Origin: Methylophaga sp. OBS3
Lineage (GTDB): Bacteria; Pseudomonadota; Gammaproteobacteria; Nitrosococcales; Methylophagaceae
Reading direction: 5' to 3'
NCBI RefSeq assembly: GCF_026319325.1
Contig: NZ_JAPDMU010000001.1
Span: forward strand, 496,001 to 560,000
Length of the DNA stretch: 64,000 nt
Shown here: piece after piece, positions 31,088 to 39,047 of the stretch
How the letters are laid out: every line of letters starts with the position of its first letter
How positions within the stretch are numbered: the stretch's first letter is position 1
Program-made: the position numbers and the translations under genes
The notes under the pieces: generated by a model
Told to the model about the DNA's origin: nothing
Databases searched by the model: none
Seen by the model: only the letters and a program-made list of their open reading frames with translations

Positions 31088-32311
31088 ATGTCTGCATTGA
31101 ATTTACAAGCGATACGCGCTGACTTTCCTATCTTGCATCAGGAAGTTAACGGTCATCCGTTGGTTTATCTTGATAATGCGGCGAGCAGTCAAAAGCCACT
31201 GCAAGTGATTGATAAAATTAATGAATATTATCATCATGATAACGCCAATATTCATCGCGGTGTTCACAAGTTAAGCCAGCGGGCTACAGATGCTTATGAA
31301 CTGGCACGCAGTAAAGTTCGTCAGTTTTTACACGCACATTCCGATAAAGAAATTATCTTTACTCGTGGTGCCACAGAAGCTGTTAACTTAGTGGCTCAGA
31401 GTTATTTGCGACCGATTTTAAGTGCTGGGGATGAAATCCTGATTTCTCACTTAGAGCACCACGCGAATATTGTGCCTTGGCAAATGCTATGTGAACAAAC
31501 GGGCGCTAAACTCAAAGTCATCCCAATGACACAATCGGGTGAGTTGGATTTAACTAACTTTGATGAGTTACTAACCAATAAAACCAAATTGTTGGCAGTA
31601 GGACAGGTATCAAACGCTTTAGGTACGGTAAACCCTGTTAAAGACATGGTTGCTAAAGCCCGTGCGAAAGGTATTGCTAGCCTTATTGACGGTGCTCAGG
31701 CTGTGCCGCATATGCATGTTGATGTGCAAGATTTAGATTGTGACTTTTATGTTTTTTCCGGTCATAAAATGTTTGCACCAACTGGTATTGGTGCTCTGTA
31801 TGGTCGTGAAGAGTTATTAAATGCCATGCCGCCTTACCAAGGTGGTGGCGATATGATCTTATCGGTCAGCTTTGAAAACACTATCTACAACGAATTGCCA
31901 TACAAATTTGAAGCGGGTACACCGCATATTGCTGGTGCGATTGGTTTAGGTGCGGCGATTGATTATATGTGGGCAATCGGTATCGATAATATCGCTGCCC
32001 AAGAACATCACTTATTGGCTTTAGCCACTGAGAAAGTAAATGCCTTATCCGGTGTTGAAATCATTGGTACCGCTAAAGATAAAGCCTCGGTATTGTCATT
32101 CATGATTGATGGCGTACATCCTCATGATGTCGGCACTATCTTTGACCAACGCGGAGTGGCAATTAGAACGGGTCATCATTGTGCACAGCCTGTTATGGAG
32201 TTTTACGATATTCCTGCTACGGCTCGCGCCTCATTTGCGTTTTATAACAACGATGAAGATGTCGATGCCCTGATTAAAGCCATTATCAAAACACAGGAGC
32301 TATTTGCCTGA
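31088..32311 (+). CDS. sufS: Cysteine desulfurase SufS
   Basis: 407 residues from ATG 31088 (MSALNLQAIRADFPIL); TTG 31079 would add three residues and overlap sufD. It is a class V aminotransferase-fold PLP enzyme with Schiff-base K227 in FSGHKMFAPTG and persulfide C365 in RTGHHCAQP. It supplies sulfur to the scaffold, here probably through the downstream SufU, since no sufE is present in the operon. It overlaps sufU by one base. Confidence 0.96.
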   Translation: MSALNLQAIRADFPILHQEVNGHPLVYLDNAASSQKPLQVIDKINEYYHHDNANIHRGVHKLSQRATDAYELARSKVRQFLHAHSDKEIIFTRGATEAVNLVAQSYLRPILSAGDEILISHLEHHANIVPWQMLCEQTGAKLKVIPMTQSGELDLTNFDELLTNKTKLLAVGQVSNALGTVNPVKDMVAKARAKGIASLIDGAQAVPHMHVDVQDLDCDFYVFSGHKMFAPTGIGALYGREELLNAMPPYQGGGDMILSVSFENTIYNELPYKFEAGTPHIAGAIGLGAAIDYMWAIGIDNIAAQEHHLLALATEKVNALSGVEIIGTAKDKASVLSFMIDGVHPHDVGTIFDQRGVAIRTGHHCAQPVMEFYDIPATARASFAFYNNDEDVDALIKAIIKTQELFA

Positions 32312-32757
32312 TGAGCGATTTACGCGACCTTTATCAACAAGTGATCATGGATCACAACAAAAATCCGCGTAATTTCCGTGAGATTGATGACGCCAATCAT
32401 TTTGCACATGGAAATAACCCATTATGCGGTGACAAGCTTGTGGTCTACCTCAAGTTGGAAGATGACAAAATTGCTGATGTCAGCTTTACCGGCAGTGGTT
32501 GTGCAATCTCTAAAGCGTCTGCCTCATTAATGACCGAAGCCTTAAAAGGTAAAACAGTTGCTGAAGCTGATGCCATTTATGAGCAAGTACATAAAGTCAT
32601 GACGGGTGAACCAACAGAACGTAATTTGCTGGGCAAACTTGAAGTACTGAGCGGTGTCAAAGAATTTCCGGCACGCGTAAAATGCGCCACCTTGTCTTGG
32701 CATACTGCCCATGCTGCTATGGACAGTGATCACGATATTTCGATCACCACAGAGTAA
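32311..32757 (+). CDS. sufU: SufU-type sulfur acceptor/scaffold
   Basis: 148 residues. The three cysteines C39, C64 and C125 and D41 match the zinc site of SufU. The extra segment before C125 (GEPTERNLLGKLEVLSGVKEFPARVK) distinguishes SufU from IscU. In Bacillus, SufU takes persulfide sulfur from SufS. Its presence in place of SufE, together with a SufT, follows the pattern seen in some non-enteric gammaproteobacteria such as Xanthomonas-type operons. Confidence 0.93.
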   Translation: MSDLRDLYQQVIMDHNKNPRNFREIDDANHFAHGNNPLCGDKLVVYLKLEDDKIADVSFTGSGCAISKASASLMTEALKGKTVAEADAIYEQVHKVMTGEPTERNLLGKLEVLSGVKEFPARVKCATLSWHTAHAAMDSDHDISITTE

Positions 32758-32761
32758 GTAT

Positions 32762-33097
32762 ATGAACGAAAATGCTGTACAACCGATAACTGCGGATGAG
32801 TTGAAGGATGATGTGATCGAGATGCTTAAAACCATCTACGATCCTGAGATTCCAGTAAATATTTATGAGTTGGGTCTGATCTACAACATTGATGTCAGTG
32901 ATTCAGGCAACGTTGTAATCAAAATGACCTTAACAGCGCCTGGCTGCCCAGTTGCCCAATCGTTTCCTGGTGATATTGAAGGGAAAGTAGGGACTGTCGC
33001 TGGCGTCAACAAAGTCCATGTTGAACTTGTTTGGGATCCACCTTGGACACGAGATATGATGTCAGAAGCTGCCCAATTGCAGCTCGGCATGTTTTAA
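32762..33097 (+). CDS. sufT: SufT, DUF59/MIP18-family Fe-S maturation factor
   Basis: 111 residues from ATG 32762. It is a single DUF59 domain with DPEIPVNIYELGLIY and the conserved TAPGCPVAQSFPG cysteine motif, ending in VELVWDPPW. SufT proteins help mature Fe-S proteins, often under high demand for clusters. It is the last gene of the suf operon, with a terminator 23 bases downstream. The frame is open further upstream, but that part overlaps sufU. Confidence 0.94.
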   Translation: MNENAVQPITADELKDDVIEMLKTIYDPEIPVNIYELGLIYNIDVSDSGNVVIKMTLTAPGCPVAQSFPGDIEGKVGTVAGVNKVHVELVWDPPWTRDMMSEAAQLQLGMF

Positions 33098-33119
33098 GTC
33101 TAACGACCTGAACTTAAGA

Positions 33120-33142
33120 GACCCGCTTCGGCGGGTTTTTTT
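33120..33142 (+). terminator. Rho-independent terminator of the suf operon
   Basis: The stem ACCCGC/GCGGGT with a TTCG tetraloop (33121-33136) is followed by a run of T (33137-33142). It is a strong intrinsic terminator after sufT. Confidence 0.95.
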
Positions 33143-33147
33143 ATGGC

Positions 33148-33179
33148 AAAAAAAAGCTGCGAGTAAAACACCCGCAGCT
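33148..33179 (-). terminator. Minus-strand terminator-like hairpin
   Basis: AGCTGCG (33155-33161) pairs with CGCAGCT (33173-33179). The hairpin is preceded on the plus strand by eight A, which become a U-tract for transcripts moving leftward. No minus-strand gene is recognised to its right, so it could end an unrecognised short transcript from 33180-33490 or block antisense transcription into the suf operon. Confidence 0.6.
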
Positions 33180-33492
33180 ATCAAAAATGGCCATCGCTGA
33201 CCACTGGGATAACTTCTAATCTATGTAAAAGACTAAGCTGAATTGAAGTTAAGGCTGATGATAAGCCGCTGATTCGTACTTACCTATAGGAATAATTCAT
33301 TTTTATTAGCAAGTAAGATATTTGTTTCTTTTTATAACTATTTAAGCTATTGATTAAATAAAACTTCTTAACCATTTAGCATTGAATGTAGTTTATGTCA
33401 GACTGAAAAATCAGGATTATTTCCTAGTGTTTCATGGGTAAGAGTTCACTTATCATCCCTAGCTCTTTTAAAAGCTTAAAGTGTTCTAACCC
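33180..33492. other. AT-rich 313-base intergenic region with two partial GGAA-N3-TTCC sites
   Basis: No convincing gene is seen on either strand. It holds TAGGAATAATTCA (33288-33299 region) and CAGGATTATTTCCTA (33412-33426), degenerate versions of the palindrome found four times before the pilin operon. It is presumably the control region of the transferase gene at 33493. Confidence 0.5.
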
Positions 33493-35253
33493 ATGTCAAT
33501 TCAATCAGCGGATCGCTCTGAACTTTCAGTTATACAAAAATTAACTACCGTATTTCTTGGAGCAATGGTTTTTGTACCATTTTTGGTTTGGCATCATAGA
33601 CAGCCGTTATCTACGTTTTACCCCGAAGTGATAACAATTGCGTTTGGCAGTCTTGCATTGGTGTGGTTTCTTTCGTCTAAAAGTTGGCAAGCTTTAAAGC
33701 TTCCCCTAAGTGTATTACTCCCAGTCGTATTAATTTTAATTTTACTAACGCAGTTTAGTGTTGGTATGCATACCTATTGGCAAGACTACTTCTTAACGGG
33801 TGCTGTTTTGTTATGGGCTGCTTTCATGATGATATTAGGCAGAAATATCAATCAAACTATTGTGATACCAGCTCTAAGTTGGGCCATATTTATTGGTGGT
33901 TTGCTCACCACCTTTTTAATGCTTATACAGCTTAATGAATGGGTTAGCGTCAGTTGGATTTCACCTCATGTGCGTGGTGGTTATGCAGCGAACATTGGTC
34001 AAGTTAATCATGCAGCAACTTATCTAGCGATGGCGGTAGGCTCTCTAATCTTCTTGTTACAAACTGACCGCATAAAACTCCCTGTTTATCTAATTTCGAT
34101 AATTATCTTGTTAATAGGACTGGTTCTGACAGGGCAAAGAATGGCATTACTGTATGTGATCACGTTTGCTTTGTTTGGACCGTTGTTATTACGCCATCTA
34201 ACAAACAAACCATATAGTAATTGGTGGATATTTTTGATCCTGCCAGTATTTTTAATACTCAATTACCTCATTCCAAATATCCTTTCTGAGGTAAATAGTT
34301 CGCCGATACAACGTGTCGTAAATGCTGCGACTGGAGAGTCCACACGCATACTATTATTGCAACAAGCATGGCAAATGTTTACTGCAAACCCTCTGTTAGG
34401 CGTTGGTAGTGGTGGTTTTGGCTGGCACAACTTTCAACTGACAGAACAATATCCGGGGCTAACCGGATATGCCGATAACGCTCACAATATTATTTTTCAG
34501 TTATTAGCTGAATATGGTGTCTTTGCTGGTATTGCTTTGCTCTTACTTGCTGGGTTTTGGATTGTGGGCCAATTCAAAGTCAAACTCACAGCTGAAGGGG
34601 GCTGGATTTTATTTACGCTCGCTGTTTTAACACTACACAGCCTGCTTGAGTATCCTCTCTGGTATAGCTATTTCCTGGGTATTGCCGCTTTAGTTATTGG
34701 TATGGGGGATAACCGAAGTTATCAACTTCCCACAATAAAGTTGGGCAGACCACTGGCGGCGGGTGTTTTGGTTTTTTCGATATTTATCATTGGTGGTGTC
34801 ATTAAGCAGTATCACGAGTTAGAAGGGTGGTATACCGATCGTAGAAACGGTGAAATGACAAATGAAGAAGCCATTGATTTTCTTTATATGTTGGCAGAAA
34901 GACGAGATAGCTCACTTTTTGCCCCATTCTTTGACGTCATTATTGTCCGTGCATTACCTAATAACGAGGATGTTGCCCAAGATAAGCTCGCGATGAACAC
35001 AAAATTCATGCATTTTTTGCCTGGTGAAATTGAGGTTTATGCCCAAGTCGACTTGCTGGTAAAAACAGATCAACACAATGCTGCAAGTGAACAGTTAGGA
35101 AAGGCAATAAGACAATTCCCTGAATTGATGGACTGGTATTGGAAACATATGACGCGTGCATTATTAGTTGATCGTGATACACGCTACTTTCCGCTAATCC
35201 AGCAACTGCAAGTCTATCAAGATGAATATTTGGGTATTAAGGACTATCAATAG
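33493..35253 (+). CDS. PglL/Wzy-family membrane O-oligosaccharyltransferase or ligase
   Basis: 586 residues with about ten or more transmembrane segments, then a soluble C-terminal region from about 440. The NIGQVNHAATYL stretch on the first long periplasmic loop and LTLHSLLEYPLWYSYFLG near the end of the membrane part correspond to signatures of Wzy_C-type, PglL-like O-oligosaccharyltransferases. These transfer lipid-linked glycans to pilins or other proteins, while related WaaL proteins ligate O-antigen to lipid A. The gene lies just upstream of a prepilin operon, which favours a pilin-glycosylating role. The substrate glycan is unknown and no glycan-synthesis genes are nearby. Confidence 0.8.
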   Translation: MSIQSADRSELSVIQKLTTVFLGAMVFVPFLVWHHRQPLSTFYPEVITIAFGSLALVWFLSSKSWQALKLPLSVLLPVVLILILLTQFSVGMHTYWQDYFLTGAVLLWAAFMMILGRNINQTIVIPALSWAIFIGGLLTTFLMLIQLNEWVSVSWISPHVRGGYAANIGQVNHAATYLAMAVGSLIFLLQTDRIKLPVYLISIIILLIGLVLTGQRMALLYVITFALFGPLLLRHLTNKPYSNWWIFLILPVFLILNYLIPNILSEVNSSPIQRVVNAATGESTRILLLQQAWQMFTANPLLGVGSGGFGWHNFQLTEQYPGLTGYADNAHNIIFQLLAEYGVFAGIALLLLAGFWIVGQFKVKLTAEGGWILFTLAVLTLHSLLEYPLWYSYFLGIAALVIGMGDNRSYQLPTIKLGRPLAAGVLVFSIFIIGGVIKQYHELEGWYTDRRNGEMTNEEAIDFLYMLAERRDSSLFAPFFDVIIVRALPNNEDVAQDKLAMNTKFMHFLPGEIEVYAQVDLLVKTDQHNAASEQLGKAIRQFPELMDWYWKHMTRALLVDRDTRYFPLIQQLQVYQDEYLGIKDYQ

Positions 35254-35268
35254 CGATATTTGGCAAAT

Positions 35269-35476
35269 AAGTCATGGATGACTTCAAATAGGTATTTCTT
35301 TTCTTTATCGGGAATAAATTCCCATTTTCTCTATTGTTTTCGCTTATTTAGAAAACACATCTAAAAAATCTCCTTAGTTTTAATCCCCGCAATATATTTG
35401 GCTTTAGTTAGGAATAATTCCTGTTTTGTGATTTGGGACACATTTTGGGAATTCTTCCTATAGGGAAAGTTTTCCC
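35269..35476 (+). promoter_or_regulatory. Array of palindromes upstream of the pilin operon
   Basis: Four sites of form GGAA-N3/4-TTCC: GGGAATAAATTCCC (35310-35323), AGGAATAATTCCT (35410-35422), GGGAATTCTTCCT (35447-35459) and GGGAAAGTTTTCCC (35463-35476). A further perfect repeat, AAGTCAT-GG-ATGACTT, lies at 35269-35284. Centres of the last three sites are about 37 and 17 bases apart. The array fills the 270-base gap between the transferase gene and the small frame at 35524. I see no clear sigma-70 or sigma-54 promoter. Confidence 0.75.
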
Positions 35477-35523
35477 GGTTTGGTTAAATCTGTTTCACCG
35501 AAACCAAGGGAGTTATCTGCAAC

Positions 35524-35718
35524 ATGTCATCAATTAACCAAGCTGAACAACAGCCGATCAAATCCAAGCTGCTGGAACTGGTGGATGATGTCCTTGCACA
35601 TGACGGTTATGGGGATATTCGGGTTGAGGTACGGATCCTCAAACGTCATCAAAAAGAAGTCATTTTGCATTGTGGTAAGCAGTACCGGTATGTCATTGAT
35701 ACGCCACAAACGGCGTAA
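35524..35718 (+). CDS. Small hypothetical protein
   Basis: 64 residues (MSSINQAEQQPIKSKLLELV...). It is a soluble, alternating helix/strand-like sequence with one cysteine. The second half (DIRVEVRILKRHQKEVILHCGKQYRYVI) looks like a beta hairpin or meander. GGGAG at 35508-35512 lies 11 bases before the ATG, a little far but plausible. It is the first frame after the palindrome array and precedes the main prepilin gene by 165 bases. No family recognised. It could be a regulator or accessory of the pilus-like system, or not a gene. Confidence 0.5.
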   Translation: MSSINQAEQQPIKSKLLELVDDVLAHDGYGDIRVEVRILKRHQKEVILHCGKQYRYVIDTPQTA

Positions 35719-35883
35719 TTCATCGATGCCATCGCTGCGTAAAAAGCACTGATTACCGCACAACAAAAAACTGTGATGACGAATTGAGTGTGTTGGGGAC
35801 ACATCAAATTTAATAAAACCTAAATAAACGAGTGACCAACAAGCTGTTTGGGGCGGCTGCGGCATCAACCAGAGAGAAATAAT

Positions 35884-36987
35884 ATGAACATCCAACAAAT
35901 AAAATCGGCGATTGCCAAATTCCGTAAAGCGGATATGTCGATGATTAAAGATGAAAAACTTCGCGCTAAAGGTCAAAAACTGCAAGCAAAAGAAAAAGGT
36001 TTCACCTTACTTGAGCTTTTAGTTGTTATTACCTTATTAGCGATTCTGGCGACTGGTGCATTGGTTGCTTATGACGGCACTGGCGACAAAGCTCAATCAG
36101 CTAAAGCTGCTCATACTGTTGCTGTTATGGATCAAGGGGTTCGTGCGTTTAAAGCAGTGACGCAGGCCTACCCAGATCAGTGGGATAACCTTGCTGATCC
36201 TGTTGATGCAGATACTCCTGCCGGCGGAACGGATTATATACCTGAGGGATTACAAAATATTTTAGGTAGTTTCAATCTTGCAACTGCAATGAGCGACACT
36301 CTGAATTATGACCTTGAAGAATATTTTGATGACGCTTTTGGTATGGAAGAGATTCAACATGTCTTTGGTGGTGCTGATGGGTTAAATGGGGTTGCACCAA
36401 ACCGTGCCCATAATGAAGGATCTAACCCTCCAACAACAACAGGTGGTGCGGTTGAAACCGAATATGGTGATTTTGCTGCAACGGGCATTCAAGGAACAAA
36501 TACAGTTGAGGGTGTTCCAGCATATATTTCCATTTTGGCTTCTCAAGCTGAAGCAAGAGATGGGGCGGCAATGGATTGTTCTGTTGGTGATGTAGCAAAT
36601 AGCATTAATACAACATGGGCTGGAACAACAGCTGATCCTTTAGTCATCAACTCTATTAATGATGCGTTAAGCACACAGCGTTGTAATTTGGTTCTTGCAT
36701 TAGGGTTTGGTGGTGACGCTGCACAAAACACGGTTGACTCAGCGGCTGGCGTTGTTCAGTCACCAACATACAGTAGTGTAAATGTTAACCCTGCAGAAAA
36801 TTATGCCCGATACGTTGGCTTATTCCTTCTTGCACGTGGCGAAAAGGCTGACAACGCAACTGGTTTTGGTAATGGTACCAGTGTTTTAGTACGAGATAAT
36901 TTCCTGCCACGTCCACGACTGCTGGGCTTCATTGACACCGAAGGTAACACTATCGATGCCAATATCGCGGCAGCAACTCAGAACTAA
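35884..36987 (+). CDS. Large prepilin with unusually long leader (putative major pilin)
   Basis: 367 residues from ATG 35884, with an AGAGAG site 5-10 bases upstream. The type III signal is KG-FTLLELLVVITLLAILATGALVAY: cleavage after G39, F at +1 and E at +5. The charged 39-residue leader is longer than in type IVa (under 10) and longer than most type IVb prepilins. The mature protein is about 328 residues, twice a typical pilin, and contains cysteine-bearing loops (MDCSVGD, QRCNLVL). A hairpin follows the gene, so it is probably expressed above the rest of the operon. The name major pilin is inference. Confidence 0.85.
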   Translation: MNIQQIKSAIAKFRKADMSMIKDEKLRAKGQKLQAKEKGFTLLELLVVITLLAILATGALVAYDGTGDKAQSAKAAHTVAVMDQGVRAFKAVTQAYPDQWDNLADPVDADTPAGGTDYIPEGLQNILGSFNLATAMSDTLNYDLEEYFDDAFGMEEIQHVFGGADGLNGVAPNRAHNEGSNPPTTTGGAVETEYGDFAATGIQGTNTVEGVPAYISILASQAEARDGAAMDCSVGDVANSINTTWAGTTADPLVINSINDALSTQRCNLVLALGFGGDAAQNTVDSAAGVVQSPTYSSVNVNPAENYARYVGLFLLARGEKADNATGFGNGTSVLVRDNFLPRPRLLGFIDTEGNTIDANIAAATQN

Positions 36988-37022
36988 TTTACAAACTTTG
37001 TAGATTTAAACTGAAAAATGAG

Positions 37023-37048
37023 GGGCGGGTTATGCCCGCCCTTTATTT
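37023..37048 (+). terminator. Attenuator-like hairpin after first prepilin gene
   Basis: GGGCGGG-TTATG-CCCGCCC, a 7-bp GC-rich stem with 5-base loop (37023-37041), is followed by TTTATTT. It is an intrinsic terminator, probably partial. It would allow high expression of the first prepilin and lower expression of the remaining operon. Confidence 0.85.
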
Positions 37049-37166
37049 CTTAAGAGCTTGTTGTGCTAAGTGCTCCCCATTTATCAGAACCAGTTTTTAA
37101 CCATTGATCGCGACAAAACACAGGACGTGATTGGCAACATCAATATACGCAGACGGGAACAAGTAA

Positions 37167-38021
37167 ATGCGGTTTTTATTGTTTATCCGGTATCGTGAAA
37201 CGAATCATCTGGCTTGCCAACGTTCGTCGGGCTTTACCTTAATCGAGTTATTACTCGTCATCAGTTTATTAGCTGTATTGGCTATCGCGGCCATTAATGC
37301 TTTTGATGGTAATGAAGAACAAGCGCGTTACAACATCACTCGTCTAGAAATGGTGGAATTGCAAAAAGCGTTACTGCAATTTCGTCGTGATACAGGTGAG
37401 TTTCCTTGTAGAAGTTTCCGAACCGGTGTGTATTCACTTAATACGATTATTGATCCGGATGATGGCCCCGCTAAATATTATCTCGCTTACCAAGATCAGC
37501 CTAATTTGCCTGAAAACCCTGATACGGTTAATGGCAGCGACTGGGAAAAATGGTGCCAGGAAGCATTTAGGAATTCTGCTGGCCGTGATATCGCCAGTAA
37601 TGCGCTTTATATGCTGAATGATTTCCCCTATTTTGCTGCTGACTTCCCAAACTTGTTATGGAATCGTGATACACAAAAAGGCTGGAATGGCTCCTATATA
37701 AGTCTGGAAGGCTTAACTGATGGCTGGGGGAACCCTTACTTATTGCTCGATCCTGAACTTGATTACAGTCAACACTTTGCTTGCCTAAATAATAGTGGCG
37801 CCTATGCGGTCATTGACGATGATTTATATGATTGCCAATCACTTACCAATGAATCTGTTCCTGCCAATTACAATCTACCCGCTAATGTTGTACGCATTGT
37901 CAGTACCGGTCCTAATGGTGATCCAGACAGTCTACGTGGTGACTATTCAGATCTTGCTAATGATGATCTTTGTGCGCCAGCCGAGGGCAGCGATGATTTA
38001 GTGCTGTGTTTATTGCGGTGA
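37167..38021 (+). CDS. Prepilin-like protein, GspG-like
   Basis: 284 residues. Prepilin cleavage is after G22 (SSG-FTLIELLLVISLLAVLAIAAI), E at +5. The globular part contains GWNGSYISLEGLTDGWGNPYLL, similar to the GP.Y....DPWG.PY element of type II secretion major pseudopilins, and several cysteines (about six in the mature part). It starts the run of closely packed genes that continues to 46985, separated from the previous prepilin by a hairpin. It may be a minor pilin or tip component. Confidence 0.82.
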   Translation: MRFLLFIRYRETNHLACQRSSGFTLIELLLVISLLAVLAIAAINAFDGNEEQARYNITRLEMVELQKALLQFRRDTGEFPCRSFRTGVYSLNTIIDPDDGPAKYYLAYQDQPNLPENPDTVNGSDWEKWCQEAFRNSAGRDIASNALYMLNDFPYFAADFPNLLWNRDTQKGWNGSYISLEGLTDGWGNPYLLLDPELDYSQHFACLNNSGAYAVIDDDLYDCQSLTNESVPANYNLPANVVRIVSTGPNGDPDSLRGDYSDLANDDLCAPAEGSDDLVLCLLR

Positions 38022-38024
38022 TTA

Positions 38025-39047
38025 GTGATGCCTGAAACACGCCCAAGCCACTCAAAAAAATGCTTGATGCAGCAAGGTTTTACCTTATTGGAACTTGTAC
38101 TGGTTTTGTTTCTCATCGGGTTATTGGCCTCAGCTGGGCTTTTATTTACTGAAAATTTAGAAAGTCAGGCGAAATACGAAGAAACGCAAAAACGTATTGA
38201 ATTAATTCGGCGCGCCATCGTTGGAGATCTGACCCGAACTGTGAACGGTGGTCCCGAACTCAGTGGCTTTGTGGCCGATGTGGGGCGGTTGCCACTGTGT
38301 ATTAAAGAGTTGATTGAACTAGGAGATCCTGATGATGATCCAGATCAGTTTAAGTCACCTTGTGCCTCGGATGATGCATTTAATTTAAGAGTTTGGCAGA
38401 TAGATTCAGATACAGGTGTTGGTGCTGGCTGGCGTGGGCCCTATATTTCATTAAATGCAGACAAAGATGGTGTGAAACGTTTCCGTGATGGTTATGGTAA
38501 TGGCGAAGATGCGGATATTAATTTTGGCTGGAACTGGCAATTAGCCACTGGCATAAGTGAAGTTGACACCATCGGCCTGACGCCGCCGTTAAGTGCTGTT
38601 CAAGCGACAAATATCCATTTGAAAAGCGATGGCTTTGATATTGATGCAGGTAATGATGAAGTGCCTATTGATGGCAGTGATTTTCTTACAGGGAACGATT
38701 GGTTATATCCAAGTGGTGAAACCAATCAGTCAGAAATTGATTTGAGATTCGCCATTACGGAAGCGTTGTCAGCTGAAATTACTGTAAAAACTTTCCTTGA
38801 AAGAACTCTGGTTAACCCCGCCTTTTTAGCGGAGTCCTTATCTAATTCACCGGATACTGATATTACATTTCCAGTTTCGAGCGTTGGTGTTGGTATACCC
38901 AGGAAAGTTATTTTTGATAGAAATTTACCAATGGGCCGTTATTTATTTCGATTAGATTGCCCTGTTTCATGTGTACCTGACAGCTATGTAATTACCATCT
39001 TACCCCGTCAAACCATCGCTCCGCTTGAGTTTCGGATAATCCCATGA
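38025..39047 (+). CDS. Prepilin-like protein
   Basis: 340 residues from GTG 38025 (or ATG 38028, three bases later). The signal is QQG-FTLLELVLVLFLIGLLASAGLLF with cleavage after G18 and E at +5. The globular part has GWRGPYISLNADKDGVKRFRDGYGN, related to the pseudopilin motif of the preceding gene, and two pairs of cysteines. The spacing to the previous gene is 3 bases and the next gene overlaps by 4. It is probably a minor pilin; it does not match a named GspH-K family by eye. Confidence 0.82.
   Translation: MMPETRPSHSKKCLMQQGFTLLELVLVLFLIGLLASAGLLFTENLESQAKYEETQKRIELIRRAIVGDLTRTVNGGPELSGFVADVGRLPLCIKELIELGDPDDDPDQFKSPCASDDAFNLRVWQIDSDTGVGAGWRGPYISLNADKDGVKRFRDGYGNGEDADINFGWNWQLATGISEVDTIGLTPPLSAVQATNIHLKSDGFDIDAGNDEVPIDGSDFLTGNDWLYPSGETNQSEIDLRFAITEALSAEITVKTFLERTLVNPAFLAESLSNSPDTDITFPVSSVGVGIPRKVIFDRNLPMGRYLFRLDCPVSCVPDSYVITILPRQTIAPLEFRIIP

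Noticed and set aside
35310-35476. SOS boxes or CRISPR-like repeats
   Set aside because: The palindromes do not match CTGT-N8-ACAG, and they vary in sequence and spacing, so they are neither LexA boxes of the E. coli type nor a CRISPR array.
35254-35523. Sigma-54 promoter before the pilin operon
   Set aside because: Type IV pilin genes often use sigma-54, but no TGGCAC-N5-TTGC-like pair with correct spacing was found.
35530-35985. 151-residue minus-strand open frame spanning the small gene and the prepilin start
   Set aside because: It lies antisense to the prepilin start and the small plus-strand frame, has no recognisable domain or ribosome site, and contains only shadow-like composition.
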